This document shows, in pieces, positions 9,485 to 18,056 of a stretch of DNA of 64,000 bases. This DNA is from Pseudomonas sp. JUb42 (GTDB taxonomy: Bacteria > Pseudomonadota > Gammaproteobacteria > Pseudomonadales > Pseudomonadaceae). The stretch covers positions 358,579 through 422,578 of the forward strand of contig NZ_JANUFD010000006.1 in assembly GCF_024807945.1 (NCBI RefSeq). The letters are read 5' to 3'. The translations under genes and the position numbers were made by a program. The notes below the pieces were generated by a model. It was not told where the DNA came from. It searched no databases and saw nothing but the letters and a program-made list of their open reading frames with translations. Position 1 is the first letter of the stretch; each line of letters begins with the position of its first letter.

Positions 9485-11430
9485 GCGCCCCGACCACACT
9501 CACCACTCTACTGGTGGCCAACCGTGGCGAAATCGCCTGCCGCATCATGCGCACGGCCAAACAACTCGGCCTGACCACCGTTGCAGTACACAGCGCCACC
9601 GACCGTGAGGCCCGGCACAGCCGCGAAGCTGATATCCGCTTCGACCTGGGCGGCAGCAAGGCCGCCGACAGCTACCTGATCATCGACAAACTCATCGCCG
9701 CCGCCCAGGCCAGCGGCGCCCAAGCGATTCACCCCGGTTACGGTTTTCTTTCGGAGAACGCCGGATTTGCCCGGGCCGTAGAGCAGGCCGGGCTGATTTT
9801 CCTCGGCCCGCCCTCCTCGGCCATCGACGCCATGGGCAGCAAGTCTGCGGCCAAGCGCCTGATGGAAGAAGCCGGCGTGCCACTGGTGCCGGGCTATCAC
9901 GGCGAGTCCCAGGATATCGACACCTTCCGTGCCGCCGCCGAGCGCATCGGCTATCCGGTACTGCTCAAGGCCACGGCCGGTGGCGGCGGCAAAGGCATGA
10001 AGGTAGTGGAACACCCCGGCGAACTGGCCGAAGCCCTGGCTTCGGGCCAGCGCGAGGCGCTGTCGTCGTTCGGCGACTCGCGCATGCTGGTGGAGAAATA
10101 CCTGCTCAAGCCGCGGCATATCGAGATCCAGGTCTTCGCCGATCAACAGGGCCATTGCCTGTACCTCAACGAACGCGACTGCTCGATCCAGCGCCGTCAT
10201 CAGAAAGTCGTCGAAGAAGCCCCCGCCCCCGGCCTCAGCCAGCAACTGCGCCGGGCCATGGGGGAAGCAGCCGTGCGCGCGGCCCAGGCTATCGGTTATG
10301 TCGGCGCCGGAACCGTGGAATTCCTTCTCGATTCCCGGGGCGAGTTCTTCTTCATGGAAATGAACACGCGGCTGCAGGTCGAGCATCCGGTGACTGAGTT
10401 CATCACCGGTCTGGACCTGGTGGAATGGCAGATTCGCGTGGCCCAGGGCCAGCCACTACCTCTGACTCAGGAACAGGTGCCCTTGATCGGCCACGCCATC
10501 GAAGTGCGCCTGTATGCCGAAGACCCGGATCACGACTTCCTCCCTGCCACCGGCAGACTCGAGGTGTATCGCGAGTCGCAGCCGGGCATCGGTCGACGCA
10601 TCGACAGTGGCGTCGCCGAGGGTGATGACATTTCCCCTTTCTATGATCCGATGCTCGGCAAGCTGATTGCCTGGGGCGACGACCGCGAACAGGCGCGCCT
10701 GCGTCTGCTGGCGATGCTCGACGAGTTCGTGGTGGCCGGGGTCAGGACCAACCTGCGCTTCCTGCGCAAAATTATCAGCCACCCGGCGTTTGCCGCGGCT
10801 GAACTGGATACCGGTTTTATTCCGCGCTACCAGGCCGACCTGTTGCCGGAGGCCGCGCCCCTGGACGATACCTTTTGGCAGGCAGCCGCTGCGGCCTTCC
10901 AGCAGAGCGAACCGCCGCTCATTCGCCAGGACGATACCCATTCGCCTTGGGCCGCGGGCAATGGCCTGCGTATCGGCCTGCCTGCGGAGATCGATTTGCA
11001 CCTGAGCTGTAACGACCAGCAACAACGCGTTCGCCTCAGCCGCGCCAGCATGCAACTGCAAGGTGAACACCTGCTGCTCGATCAGGACGACATCGGCCGC
11101 CGACACCTGGCCCTGCGTCGCGGTGCGACCTTGTACCTGCAATGGCTCGGCGAGCTGCACGCCATCCGCCGCTTCGACCCGATAGCCGCCGTCGATGCCC
11201 AGCATGCACCGCAAGGCGGCCTGAGCGCGCCCATGAACGGCAGTATCGTGCGGGTACTGGTGCAAGTCGGCCAGCAGGTCGAGGCCGGTACGCAACTGGT
11301 GGTGCTGGAAGCCATGAAAATGGAGCACAGCATCCGCGCCAGCCAGGCCGGGACGGTCAAGGCGCTGTATTGCAGTGAGGGGGAGATGGTGAGCGAAGGG
11401 ACAGTGTTGGTGGAACTGAGTCAAGACTGA
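9481..11430 (+). CDS. liuD: Methylcrotonyl-CoA carboxylase, biotin-containing subunit
   Basis: A 649-residue alpha subunit. Biotin carboxylase domain at about 8-455 (VANRGEIACRIMRTA, ATP-grasp glycine loop KATAGGGGKGMK, ERDCSIQRRHQKVVEEAPAP, EMNTRLQVEHPVTE). A linker domain follows. The C-terminal biotin carrier domain is at about 575-648, with the biotinyl lysine in VLEAMKMEHS. It ATP-dependently charges biotin with bicarbonate for LiuB. It is the last gene of the operon and is followed at once by a REP pair. Confidence 0.96.
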   Translation: MSAPTTLTTLLVANRGEIACRIMRTAKQLGLTTVAVHSATDREARHSREADIRFDLGGSKAADSYLIIDKLIAAAQASGAQAIHPGYGFLSENAGFARAVEQAGLIFLGPPSSAIDAMGSKSAAKRLMEEAGVPLVPGYHGESQDIDTFRAAAERIGYPVLLKATAGGGGKGMKVVEHPGELAEALASGQREALSSFGDSRMLVEKYLLKPRHIEIQVFADQQGHCLYLNERDCSIQRRHQKVVEEAPAPGLSQQLRRAMGEAAVRAAQAIGYVGAGTVEFLLDSRGEFFFMEMNTRLQVEHPVTEFITGLDLVEWQIRVAQGQPLPLTQEQVPLIGHAIEVRLYAEDPDHDFLPATGRLEVYRESQPGIGRRIDSGVAEGDDISPFYDPMLGKLIAWGDDREQARLRLLAMLDEFVVAGVRTNLRFLRKIISHPAFAAAELDTGFIPRYQADLLPEAAPLDDTFWQAAAAAFQQSEPPLIRQDDTHSPWAAGNGLRIGLPAEIDLHLSCNDQQQRVRLSRASMQLQGEHLLLDQDDIGRRHLALRRGATLYLQWLGELHAIRRFDPIAAVDAQHAPQGGLSAPMNGSIVRVLVQVGQQVEAGTQLVVLEAMKMEHSIRASQAGTVKALYCSEGEMVSEGTVLVELSQD

Positions 11431-11441
11431 CGCTATGCATT

Positions 11442-11525
11442 GTGGGAGCCGGCTTGCTGGCGATAGCGGTATGACAGCCAACACGCTGTTGACTGATACA
11501 CCGCCATCGCCAGCAAGTCGGCCAC
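11442..11525. repeat. REP pair, family A
   Basis: GTGGGAGCCGGCTTGCTGGCGAT faces ATCGCCAGCAAGTCGGCCAC between the convergent liuD and iorAB genes, where it can act as a bidirectional terminator. Confidence 0.85.
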
Positions 11526-11563
11526 ATTAGACCTCATTCCAATGCTGATTCAGCGCACTCTTA

Positions 11564-14500
11564 TCACGCAGCTACTTCATACAACTTCGGCAACTCAACC
11601 TCGCCACTGATCAGGCTCTGGCGCATCCGTACCGCCTGCAATGCCGCTGCCTTCATCGCACTCTCCTTGACGTGACCATAACCGCGAATGCGCTCCGGCA
11701 ACCGCGCCAGACTTAGCGCTGTATGGCGATTTTTCTCCGACAGATGCTGCATGATCAGCTCAATATCGCTGACGTAGCTGGCAATCAGCTCACGCTCCTG
11801 ACGCCGCTCCAGGCTGCGCCCGAACGGATCGAAGGCGGTGCCCCGGAGAAATTTAAAGCGGGACAGCACATCGAAGGCTTTCAGCATCCACGGTCCGAAG
11901 CTGCGTTTGCGCGGCTGTCCGTTGTTCGGATCGCGCTTGGCCAGCCAGGACGGCGCCAGATGAAACTCCAGCCGGTAATTCCCTTCGAACTGCGCCTCAA
12001 GCTGGCGAGTGAATTCGCCGTTGCTGTACAGCCGCGCCACTTCGTATTCGTCCTTGTAGGCCAGTAGCTTGAAGTAGTTGAACGCCACTGCTTCGCTCAG
12101 CACGGCCTGTTGACCAGGGAAACGTGCGGCTTCGAGCTGGCGCACCCGCGCCACCAATGACCGATAACCCTCGGCGTAGCCACTGTTCTGATAGTCGCCG
12201 AGGATGCGCACATTGGCGTCAATGCGCTGATCCAGCGTCATATCCTCAACCACTGGCTCGCTGACGGCACCGGGATTGGCCGCTGCAACTACCGCGGGCA
12301 AGTCATGGGCAGCGCGACGGCCCCAGAGGAACGCCTGCTGATTGAGTTTGACCGCCACGCCATTGAGCTCGATGGCCTTTTCAATAGCCGCCGACGTCAG
12401 GGGGATCAGCCCCAGTTGATAGGCATAGCCAAGCATGAACAGGTTGCTGGCGATGCTATCGCCCATCAGCTTGGTGGCCAGGTCGGTGGCTTCGACAAAA
12501 TGAGTCTTCTCGGCACCGACGGCGTCGCGAATGCTCTGCTTCATGGCTTCAGCCGGGAACTCGGCGTCCGGGTTACGGGTGAACTCGGCGGTCGGCGTCT
12601 GCTGGCTGTTGACCACGGCATGGGAGCTGGCCACGTTCAGCTTGGCCAAGGCATCCGGGCCCGCTGCGACCAGTAGATCGCAACCCAATAGCAGATGAGC
12701 CTCGCCCGCCGGAATACGTACGGCAAACAGGTCGGCCTGATGCGCGGCAATGCGGATATGGCTGACCACCGGGCCGAACTTCTGCGCCAGACCGGCCTGA
12801 TCCAGCACGCTGCAGCCCTTGCCTTCCAGATTGGCGGCATAGCCGAGCATGGCGCCAACGGTGGTGACACCGGTCCCGCCAACGCCCGGCAGCAGGATAT
12901 TGAACGGCTTGTCCAGGCTTGGCAGTTGCGGCTCCGGCAATTGGGCGAAAGCCGCGACCTGCACCGGCAGTTCCGGCTTGCGCAGACGACCGCCATGCAC
13001 GGTAACGAAGCTTGGGCAGAAGCCTTCGACGCAGCTGAAATCCTTGTTGCAGGCGCTCTGGTCGATCTCGCGCTTGCGCCCCTGGGCGGTTTCCTTCGGC
13101 AGCACCGACAGGCAACCGGATTTGGCACCGCAATCACCGCAGCCTTCGCACACCGCCGGGTTGATCAGCGCACGTTTTTCCAGATCAGGCATGGTCCCGC
13201 GTTTGCGCCGCCGACGTTTTTCCGTGGCGCAGGTCTGGTCGTAAATGATCACCGAGACGCCCTTGAACTCGCGTAGTTCTTTCTGCACGGCGTCCAGGTC
13301 ACGCCGATGGTGGAAACTGGTGATGGGCGCAAAGTCTTCGCGGCTGGGGTATTTATCCGGGTCATCGGAGACCAGGGCAATGCGCTTGACGCCCTCGTTG
13401 AACACCTGGCGGCTGAGCTGATCGACCCGCAGCACGCCATCGATAGGCTGGCCGCCAGTCATGGCTACGGCGTCGTTGTAGAGAATCTTGTAGGTGATAT
13501 TGACCCCGGAAGCCACCGCCGCCCGCAGCGCCAGATGCCCGGAGTGGAAGTACGTGCCGTCGCCGAGATTCTGGAATACGTGAGGCGTTTCGGTAAAAGG
13601 CGCCTGGCCGATCCAGGTGACGCCCTCGCCGCCCATCTGGGTGAAGGTATCGGTTTCCCTATCCATCCAGATGGTCATGTAGTGACAGCCGATCCCGGCC
13701 AGAGCACGACTACCTTCCGGCACCCGGGTCGAGGTGTTGTGCGGGCAGCCGGAGCAGAAATGCGGAGTGCGCTGGGTCTTGAACAGCGGCGCCTGCAGGG
13801 CTTTTTCCTTGTCGGTCAGGAATTGCAGGCGCGCTTCGATCTGCGGGCTGCTGTAGAACGGCGCCAGGCGCTTGGCGATCACCCGGGCGATCATCGCCGG
13901 GGTCAGTTCGCTGAGGTTGGGCAGCAACGAACGGCCCTGTTCATCGAACTCGCCAACCACTACCGGGCGACGTTCCACCGGCCAGTTGTATAGCTGGCCG
14001 GTAAGCTGGTCTTCGATGACGCTGCGTTTTTCTTCGACCACCAGAATCTCGCTGAGGCCTTCGGCAAAGTCGTGCACCGACACCGGCTCCAGGGGCCAAC
14101 TCATGCCAACCTTGAGCACGCGGATGCCGACCTTGTCACACAACTCCAGGTCGATGCCCAGCTCTTCCAGAGCCTGGCGTACGTCCAGGTAAGATTTCCC
14201 AGTGGTGATAATCCCCAGGCGCGGCTGCTGTGAGTCGATCACCACTTTGTTCAACTGGTTGGCGCGGGCAAAGGCCCGGGCGGCGTAGATCTTGTAGGTG
14301 TTGAGCCGCGCTTCCTGGGCCAGGGGCGGATCGGGCCAGCGAATATGCAGGCCGCCTTCGGGCAGGACGAAATCTTCGGGGATGCAGGTCTTCACTCGCA
14401 GTGGGTCGACTTCCACCACCGCCGAAGAATCGACGTTCTCGGCAATGGTCTTCATCGCTACCCAGCAACCGCTGTAGCGCGACAGCTCCCAACCGATGAT

Positions 14501-15049
14501 GCCGTAGTCGAGGATTTCCTGGACGTTACTGGGGTTGAGCACCGGAATCATCGAGGCGATAAAGGCGTGCTCGCTCTGGTGAGCGATGGTCGACGACTTG
14601 CAGCCGTGGTCGTCGCCGGCCAGCACCAGTACGCCGCCATGCTCGGAGGTGCCAGCAGAGTTCGCGTGCTTAAACACGTCGCCGCTGCGATCGACCCCTG
14701 GCCCCTTGCCGTACCACAGGGCAAACACCCCGGCGTATTTGCCTTCGGGAAACAGATTGACCTGCTGACTGCCCCACACCGCCGTCGCCGCCAACTCTTC
14801 GTTGATGCCGGGCTGGAAGTGAATTGCGTTCTGTTGCAGGTAATCCTTGGCGTCCCACAGGCTCTTGTCGAGGTTGCCCAATGGCGAGCCGCGATAGCCG
14901 GAGATAAACCCGGCAGTGTTCAGGCCACGGGCTTCATCACGCTGCTTTTGCAGCATGGGCAGGCGGGTCAGCGCCTGAGTGCCGGTCAGGTACAGATTGC
15001 CGGTTGCCAGGCGGTACTTATCATCCAGACGAATATCAGCCAAAGACAT
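11564..15049 (-). CDS. iorAB: Indolepyruvate ferredoxin oxidoreductase, fused alpha-beta
   Basis: An 1161-residue single-chain 2-oxoacid:ferredoxin oxidoreductase. The N-terminal pyrimidine/transketolase-like region covers about 1-360, the TPP-binding region about 400-600 (HFCSGCPHNTSTR, GIGCHYMTIWMD, MGGEGVTWIG). A ferredoxin-like cysteine cluster follows (CEGCGDCGAKSGC, later CNKDFSCVEGFCPS), and then the gamma-type domain (LLPGVGGTGVTTVGAML). Family role: oxidative decarboxylation of aryl pyruvates from aromatic amino acids (archaeal IorA and IorB are separate chains). It is divergent from an Lrp regulator, and an Hfq-Crc motif abuts its ribosome-binding site, both fitting amino acid catabolism. 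The symbol is for the family; the substrate is not proven. Confidence 0.9.
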   Translation of the reverse strand: MSLADIRLDDKYRLATGNLYLTGTQALTRLPMLQKQRDEARGLNTAGFISGYRGSPLGNLDKSLWDAKDYLQQNAIHFQPGINEELAATAVWGSQQVNLFPEGKYAGVFALWYGKGPGVDRSGDVFKHANSAGTSEHGGVLVLAGDDHGCKSSTIAHQSEHAFIASMIPVLNPSNVQEILDYGIIGWELSRYSGCWVAMKTIAENVDSSAVVEVDPLRVKTCIPEDFVLPEGGLHIRWPDPPLAQEARLNTYKIYAARAFARANQLNKVVIDSQQPRLGIITTGKSYLDVRQALEELGIDLELCDKVGIRVLKVGMSWPLEPVSVHDFAEGLSEILVVEEKRSVIEDQLTGQLYNWPVERRPVVVGEFDEQGRSLLPNLSELTPAMIARVIAKRLAPFYSSPQIEARLQFLTDKEKALQAPLFKTQRTPHFCSGCPHNTSTRVPEGSRALAGIGCHYMTIWMDRETDTFTQMGGEGVTWIGQAPFTETPHVFQNLGDGTYFHSGHLALRAAVASGVNITYKILYNDAVAMTGGQPIDGVLRVDQLSRQVFNEGVKRIALVSDDPDKYPSREDFAPITSFHHRRDLDAVQKELREFKGVSVIIYDQTCATEKRRRRKRGTMPDLEKRALINPAVCEGCGDCGAKSGCLSVLPKETAQGRKREIDQSACNKDFSCVEGFCPSFVTVHGGRLRKPELPVQVAAFAQLPEPQLPSLDKPFNILLPGVGGTGVTTVGAMLGYAANLEGKGCSVLDQAGLAQKFGPVVSHIRIAAHQADLFAVRIPAGEAHLLLGCDLLVAAGPDALAKLNVASSHAVVNSQQTPTAEFTRNPDAEFPAEAMKQSIRDAVGAEKTHFVEATDLATKLMGDSIASNLFMLGYAYQLGLIPLTSAAIEKAIELNGVAVKLNQQAFLWGRRAAHDLPAVVAAANPGAVSEPVVEDMTLDQRIDANVRILGDYQNSGYAEGYRSLVARVRQLEAARFPGQQAVLSEAVAFNYFKLLAYKDEYEVARLYSNGEFTRQLEAQFEGNYRLEFHLAPSWLAKRDPNNGQPRKRSFGPWMLKAFDVLSRFKFLRGTAFDPFGRSLERRQERELIASYVSDIELIMQHLSEKNRHTALSLARLPERIRGYGHVKESAMKAAALQAVRMRQSLISGEVELPKLYEVAA

Positions 15050-15060
15050 TCGAGACTCCC

Positions 15061-15071
15061 TTGTTTTTATT
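15061..15071 (-). promoter_or_regulatory. Hfq-Crc motif at the iorAB ribosome-binding site
   Basis: On the minus strand AATAAAAACAA is followed immediately by GGGAG (15060-15056), the Shine-Dalgarno of iorAB. It contains two overlapping AAnAAnAA matches. Confidence 0.65.
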
Positions 15072-15196
15072 ATCGAGATGTCGAGCAGCCGGGACGGTCG
15101 ACCCGGCGGTCACAAGCAAAATACTGCCTGTTACCGGGCGGCTTTTTCTTTCTAAATGACAGCGAATCCGCTGATACTGCGCATGATCGTTTCTAT

Positions 15197-15204
15197 AAAA
15201 ACAA
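15197..15204 (+). promoter_or_regulatory. Hfq-Crc-like motif upstream of the Lrp gene
   Basis: AAAAACAA fits AAnAAnAA and lies a few nt before the Shine-Dalgarno AAAGGG of the Lrp gene. Confidence 0.4.
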
Positions 15205-15220
15205 GATAAAGGGTCAATTC

Positions 15221-15688
15221 ATGCAGGTAAAACTCAGCCCCATCGACCGCAAGATCCTGCGCCTGTTGCAGCACGATGCCGACCTTTCCGCCGCGGAAAT
15301 CGCCGAGCGCGTCGAGCTGTCGCAATCACCGTGCTGGCGGCGCATCAATCGTTTGCAGGAAGAAGGCGTGATCGAACGCAAGGTTGCCCTGCTCAACCCG
15401 CGCAAGCTGGGGTTGACCATGACGGTGTTCGTCGATGTGAAGTTGTCCGGGCATGGACGGCGCTTTCTCGCCGAATTCGAGGAGGCCATCATCGGCTTCC
15501 CGGAGGTGCTGGAGTGCTACACCATGGCCGGGAATATGGATTTCATGCTCAAGGTGGTGGTGCAGGATATCGCCAGCTACGAGCGCTTTCTACGCGATCA
15601 TCTGCTGCAGAGCCCGCACGTACAGGAGGCCCATTCCAATATCGCCATGAGCGAGGTGAAGAGGACCACAGAGCTGCCGCTGGACTGA
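15221..15688 (+). CDS. Lrp/AsnC-family regulator
   Basis: A 155-residue regulator of normal family length. Residues 4-62 form the helix-turn-helix (LSPIDRKILRLLQHDADLSA, SQSPCWRRINRLQEEGVI). Residues 70-150 are the RAM effector/oligomerisation domain (GLTMTVFVDVKLSGHG, VLECYTMAGNMDFMLKVVV). The ATG at 15221 begins a canonical Lrp N-terminus; the frame stays open far upstream but that part is antisense to iorAB and is not coding. It is divergent from iorAB and likely activates it in response to an aromatic amino acid, as for other Lrp-iorAB pairs (inference). Confidence 0.93.
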   Translation: MQVKLSPIDRKILRLLQHDADLSAAEIAERVELSQSPCWRRINRLQEEGVIERKVALLNPRKLGLTMTVFVDVKLSGHGRRFLAEFEEAIIGFPEVLECYTMAGNMDFMLKVVVQDIASYERFLRDHLLQSPHVQEAHSNIAMSEVKRTTELPLD

Positions 15689-15710
15689 GCTTTGGCTTCA
15701 AACTTCCTGC

Positions 15711-15805
15711 GCGACGATCATGCTGCGTTAAAAACAGACTCGGAATGCTCATTTAGCGGGCTAAACTCCGCTCCCTCGCCTGTTTTTGCCTTGCCTGATC
15801 GCCGC
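15711..15805. repeat. Large imperfect inverted repeat (intergenic hairpin)
   Basis: CGATCATGCTGCGTTAAAAA on the left pairs imperfectly with TTTTTGCCTTGCCTGATCG on the right, with an inner symmetric GGAATG...CTCC region. It lies downstream of the Lrp gene and before the PrrF promoter. It looks like a mobile intergenic hairpin or bidirectional terminator rather than a gene. No protein-coding frame is supported here. Confidence 0.6.
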
Positions 15806-15838
15806 TCGGTGCGTTTCAAGCCAAACCAGAAGGAAGGA

Positions 15839-15853
15839 TGATAATTATTTTCA
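15839..15853. promoter_or_regulatory. Upstream Fur box of prrF
   Basis: TGATAATTATTTTCA matches the 7-1-7 Fur consensus (TGATAATnATTATCA) at all but one consensus position. It lies about 30 bp upstream of the main Fur box. Confidence 0.65.
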
Positions 15854-15872
15854 ATAGGTGCGAAAATAATCT

Positions 15873-15900
15873 TTGACTTGCAAATGATAATGATTATTAT
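15873..15900 (+). promoter_or_regulatory. prrF promoter with overlapping Fur box
   Basis: A -35 TTGACT (15873-15878), a 16-nt spacer and a -10 TATTAT (15895-15900) precede the sRNA. The Fur box TGATAATGATTATTA (15885-15899) is one mismatch from the 7-1-7 consensus and covers the -10, so iron-loaded Fur would block transcription. Confidence 0.85.
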
Positions 15901-15907
15901 TGCAAGC

Positions 15908-16020
15908 AACTGGCCGCAAGGTCAGTTGGATAAACCAGAAGTCTTAGGTCGGCTTCTGGATTATCTCCTCATCAGGCTAATCACGGTTTTTGACCCGGCT
16001 TCTTGCCGGGTCTTTTTTTT
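15908..16020 (+). ncRNA. prrF: PrrF iron-responsive small RNA
   Basis: About 113 nt. It has a 5' hairpin (AACTGGCC...GGTCAGTT), a second hairpin (CCAGAAG...CTTCTGG), the conserved antisense core CTCCTCATCAGGCTAATCAC, and a terminator (GACCCGGC-TTCTT-GCCGGGTC with eight T). The core is diagnostic of PrrF1/PrrF2, which base-pair with mRNAs of iron-containing proteins (sodB, acnA, sdh and others) when iron is scarce. Only one copy lies here; fluorescent pseudomonads usually have a second elsewhere. Confidence 0.93.
15992..16020 (+). terminator. PrrF terminator
   Basis: GACCCGGC, loop TTCTT, GCCGGGTC and a run of eight T ending at 16020: a textbook intrinsic terminator. Confidence 0.92.
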
Positions 16021-16167
16021 AGGTCTTTCTCGTTGCTTCAGGCTAATGAAGACGTGTCGTTTTGCGATGGCGCGGATCATAGCAAAGATTATTGAACCCA
16101 AGCCCCATGAAGGCGTTCAAAAGTCCGGTTAGTGGCATATAAATGGCATTTGATGAAAATTATCACT

Positions 16168-16182
16168 TGATAATTATTCGCA
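16168..16182. promoter_or_regulatory. Fur-like box upstream of the sigma-4/FecR chimera
   Basis: TGATAATTATTCGCA keeps 12 of the 14 consensus 7-1-7 positions. It is 83 nt before the ATG at 16265. Apart from this, 16021-16264 shows no gene or strong hairpin. Confidence 0.6.
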
Positions 16183-16264
16183 TTTGACTATTCTGTCGCA
16201 GCATCAAGGACGATGCCCCCTTCGATGGAACGAACCCCTCCGAAAGATCTGCGAGCCATTCATT

Positions 16265-16786
16265 ATGAGTAGCCGGCTTTCTTTGTACCGCTTGCCCAAT
16301 CCTGAAATCACCCCTGCCGATCCGCGCACCCTTGAACTGTGTCGCAGCCTCAACCGGCTGTCCCGGCGTACCCGGCAGATCTTCCTGCTCAGCCGCGCCG
16401 ATGGCATGGCCTATGCCGATATCGCCAGCTTTCTCGAGATTGATCTGCGCCAGGTCGAAAGCGCCATGGTCCGTGCCCTGCTCCATTGCACCGTCAAGAC
16501 CGCAGACACCCAGGCTGCCGTGTGTTGGTACGTGCACCTGCAAAGCCCCCAGGCCACACCGAGCCAACGCATCGAATTCCGTCACTGGCTCGACGCCGCC
16601 CCCGAGCACCTGAATGCTTTTGAAGCCACAGAACAGCTCTGGCGCAAGCTTTTGCCCGCTGCCGAGCATTTGGCCAGCAGTCATTGGTATCAGCGCAAGC
16701 GCCGGGCTTATATCGGCTGGTATCTGCTCACCGCGTTCGTCTGCAGCTTGCTGGTAACCGCCGAAGCGTTCTCCTTGAGTTTCTAA
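16265..16786 (+). CDS. Chimera: sigma-70 region 4-like HTH + FecR N-terminal domain + C-terminal membrane helix
   Basis: A 173-residue protein. Residues about 18-72 resemble sigma-70 region 4 of FecI-type ECF factors (ELCRSLNRLSRRTRQIFLLS, RADGMAYADIASFLEIDL). Residues about 80-135 resemble the FecR cytoplasmic anti-sigma domain DUF4880 (AVCWYVHLQSPQATPSQR, EFRHWLDAAPEHLNAFE). Residues about 147-170 form one hydrophobic helix. Sigma region 2 and the FecR periplasmic domain are both missing. The start at 16265 is chosen because the first 27 codons of the longer frame have no family similarity. With a Fur-like box and PrrF just upstream, an iron-linked role is inferred. It may modulate FecI/FecR-type sigma factors; the function is not established. 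Confidence 0.75.
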   Translation: MSSRLSLYRLPNPEITPADPRTLELCRSLNRLSRRTRQIFLLSRADGMAYADIASFLEIDLRQVESAMVRALLHCTVKTADTQAAVCWYVHLQSPQATPSQRIEFRHWLDAAPEHLNAFEATEQLWRKLLPAAEHLASSHWYQRKRRAYIGWYLLTAFVCSLLVTAEAFSLSF

Positions 16787-16827
16787 TCCGTGTAAAGTGG
16801 CGCGATTCACGCAACAAGGATCAATCC

Positions 16828-17964
16828 GTGCCACTTACCATTAGTACCGATTTCGACAGCGGCAATATCGAGGTCGTCGACGCCAGCAATCCCACCGACC
16901 TCAAGCTGGCCATTCGCCCCGACACCCGCAGCGCGCATTTCCAGTGGTTTCACTTCAAGGTCGACGGCATGCAGGTCGGCCAGCGCCACGCGTTCAGCCT
17001 CGGCAATGCCCATGAGTCCAGCTACAGCCATGCCTGGACCGGCTATAACGCCGTGGCCTCCTACGATCAGGTCGAGTGGTTTCGCGTGCCGAGCCAGTTC
17101 GACGGCCGCGCGCTGAACTTCAGTATCACTCCCGAGCAGCCACAGATCTGGTTTGCCTACTTCGAACCCTATAGCCGCGAACGTCATGACTGGTTGATCG
17201 GCCAGGCTCTGGACCAGGCTAGCACCGAGCTGCTGGCCACCGGCAAGAGCGTCGAAGGCCGCGATATCCCGCTGCTGCGCAAAGGCGATGGCAGTGCCGG
17301 CAAACGGGCCATCTGGATCATCGCCCAACAGCACCCCGGCGAACACATGGCCGAATGGTTCATGGAAGGCATCATCGAGCGCCTGCAACAGCGCGACGAC
17401 CCGGTGCTCGACAGCCTGCTCGCCGCCGCCGACCTGTACCTGGTGCCGAACATGAACCCGGACGGCGCGTTCCATGGCCATCTGCGCACCAATGCCTGCG
17501 GCAAGGACCTCAACCGTGCCTGGCAGGACTCCACCCCGGAGTTGAGCCCCGAGGTGTTCTTCATCAAGCAGGAGATGGAAAAGTACGGCGTCGACATGTT
17601 CCTCGATGTCCACGGCGACGAAGCCATTCCCTACGTGTTCACTGCGGCCTGCGAAGGCAACCCCGGCTACACCCCGCAACAGGCCGAGCTGGAAGCACAT
17701 TTCCGCAAGCGTCTGGGGGAAATCACCGTGGATTTCCAGAGCGTTCATGGCTATCCGCGCTCGGCGCCTGGCAAGGCCAATATGAACCTGGCCTGCAACA
17801 GTGTCGGCGAGCGCTTCAAGTGCCTGGCCATGACCCTGGAAATGCCGTTCAAGGACAACGATAACGCGCCGGATCTGCGCACCGGCTGGTCGGGCCAGCG
17901 CTCTGCACAGTTGGCCAAGGATGTGCTGACCACACTGTCGGAAATGGTCTCGGTGCTGCGCTGA
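16828..17964 (+). CDS. M14-family cytosolic carboxypeptidase
   Basis: A 378-residue zinc carboxypeptidase of the CCP-like M14 subfamily. An N-terminal beta-sandwich (about 1-120) precedes the catalytic domain. Zinc ligands are visible in QQHPGEHMAEW (His, Glu) and DVHGDEAIPYVF (His); NMNPDGAFHGHLRTN binds the substrate C-terminus and the Glu in TLEMPFKD is the likely catalytic base. No signal peptide, so cytoplasmic. The GTG at 16828 follows AAGGA at 8 nt and starts the domain. Bacterial members are common in Pseudomonas, with unknown peptide substrates; eukaryotic relatives trim tubulin tails. Confidence 0.88.
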   Translation: MPLTISTDFDSGNIEVVDASNPTDLKLAIRPDTRSAHFQWFHFKVDGMQVGQRHAFSLGNAHESSYSHAWTGYNAVASYDQVEWFRVPSQFDGRALNFSITPEQPQIWFAYFEPYSRERHDWLIGQALDQASTELLATGKSVEGRDIPLLRKGDGSAGKRAIWIIAQQHPGEHMAEWFMEGIIERLQQRDDPVLDSLLAAADLYLVPNMNPDGAFHGHLRTNACGKDLNRAWQDSTPELSPEVFFIKQEMEKYGVDMFLDVHGDEAIPYVFTAACEGNPGYTPQQAELEAHFRKRLGEITVDFQSVHGYPRSAPGKANMNLACNSVGERFKCLAMTLEMPFKDNDNAPDLRTGWSGQRSAQLAKDVLTTLSEMVSVLR

Positions 17965-18056
17965 GAAACATTTTGGCAAAATAATTGCGGCTTCATGGAA
18001 TAGACTCCGGGTAGCGACGTCTTGCTGATCATAACGATCCATTACATTGCCCCCGG

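Noticed and set aside
6959..9499. An 846-codon open frame on the minus strand across liuB-liuC
   Set aside because: It is antisense to three well-identified genes with family motifs. Long antisense frames are common in GC-rich DNA, and no family similarity is visible.
14345..15220. A long N-terminal extension of the Lrp gene
   Set aside because: The extension is antisense to iorAB and lacks any domain; the Lrp helix-turn-helix begins at the ATG at 15221 with a good ribosome-binding site.
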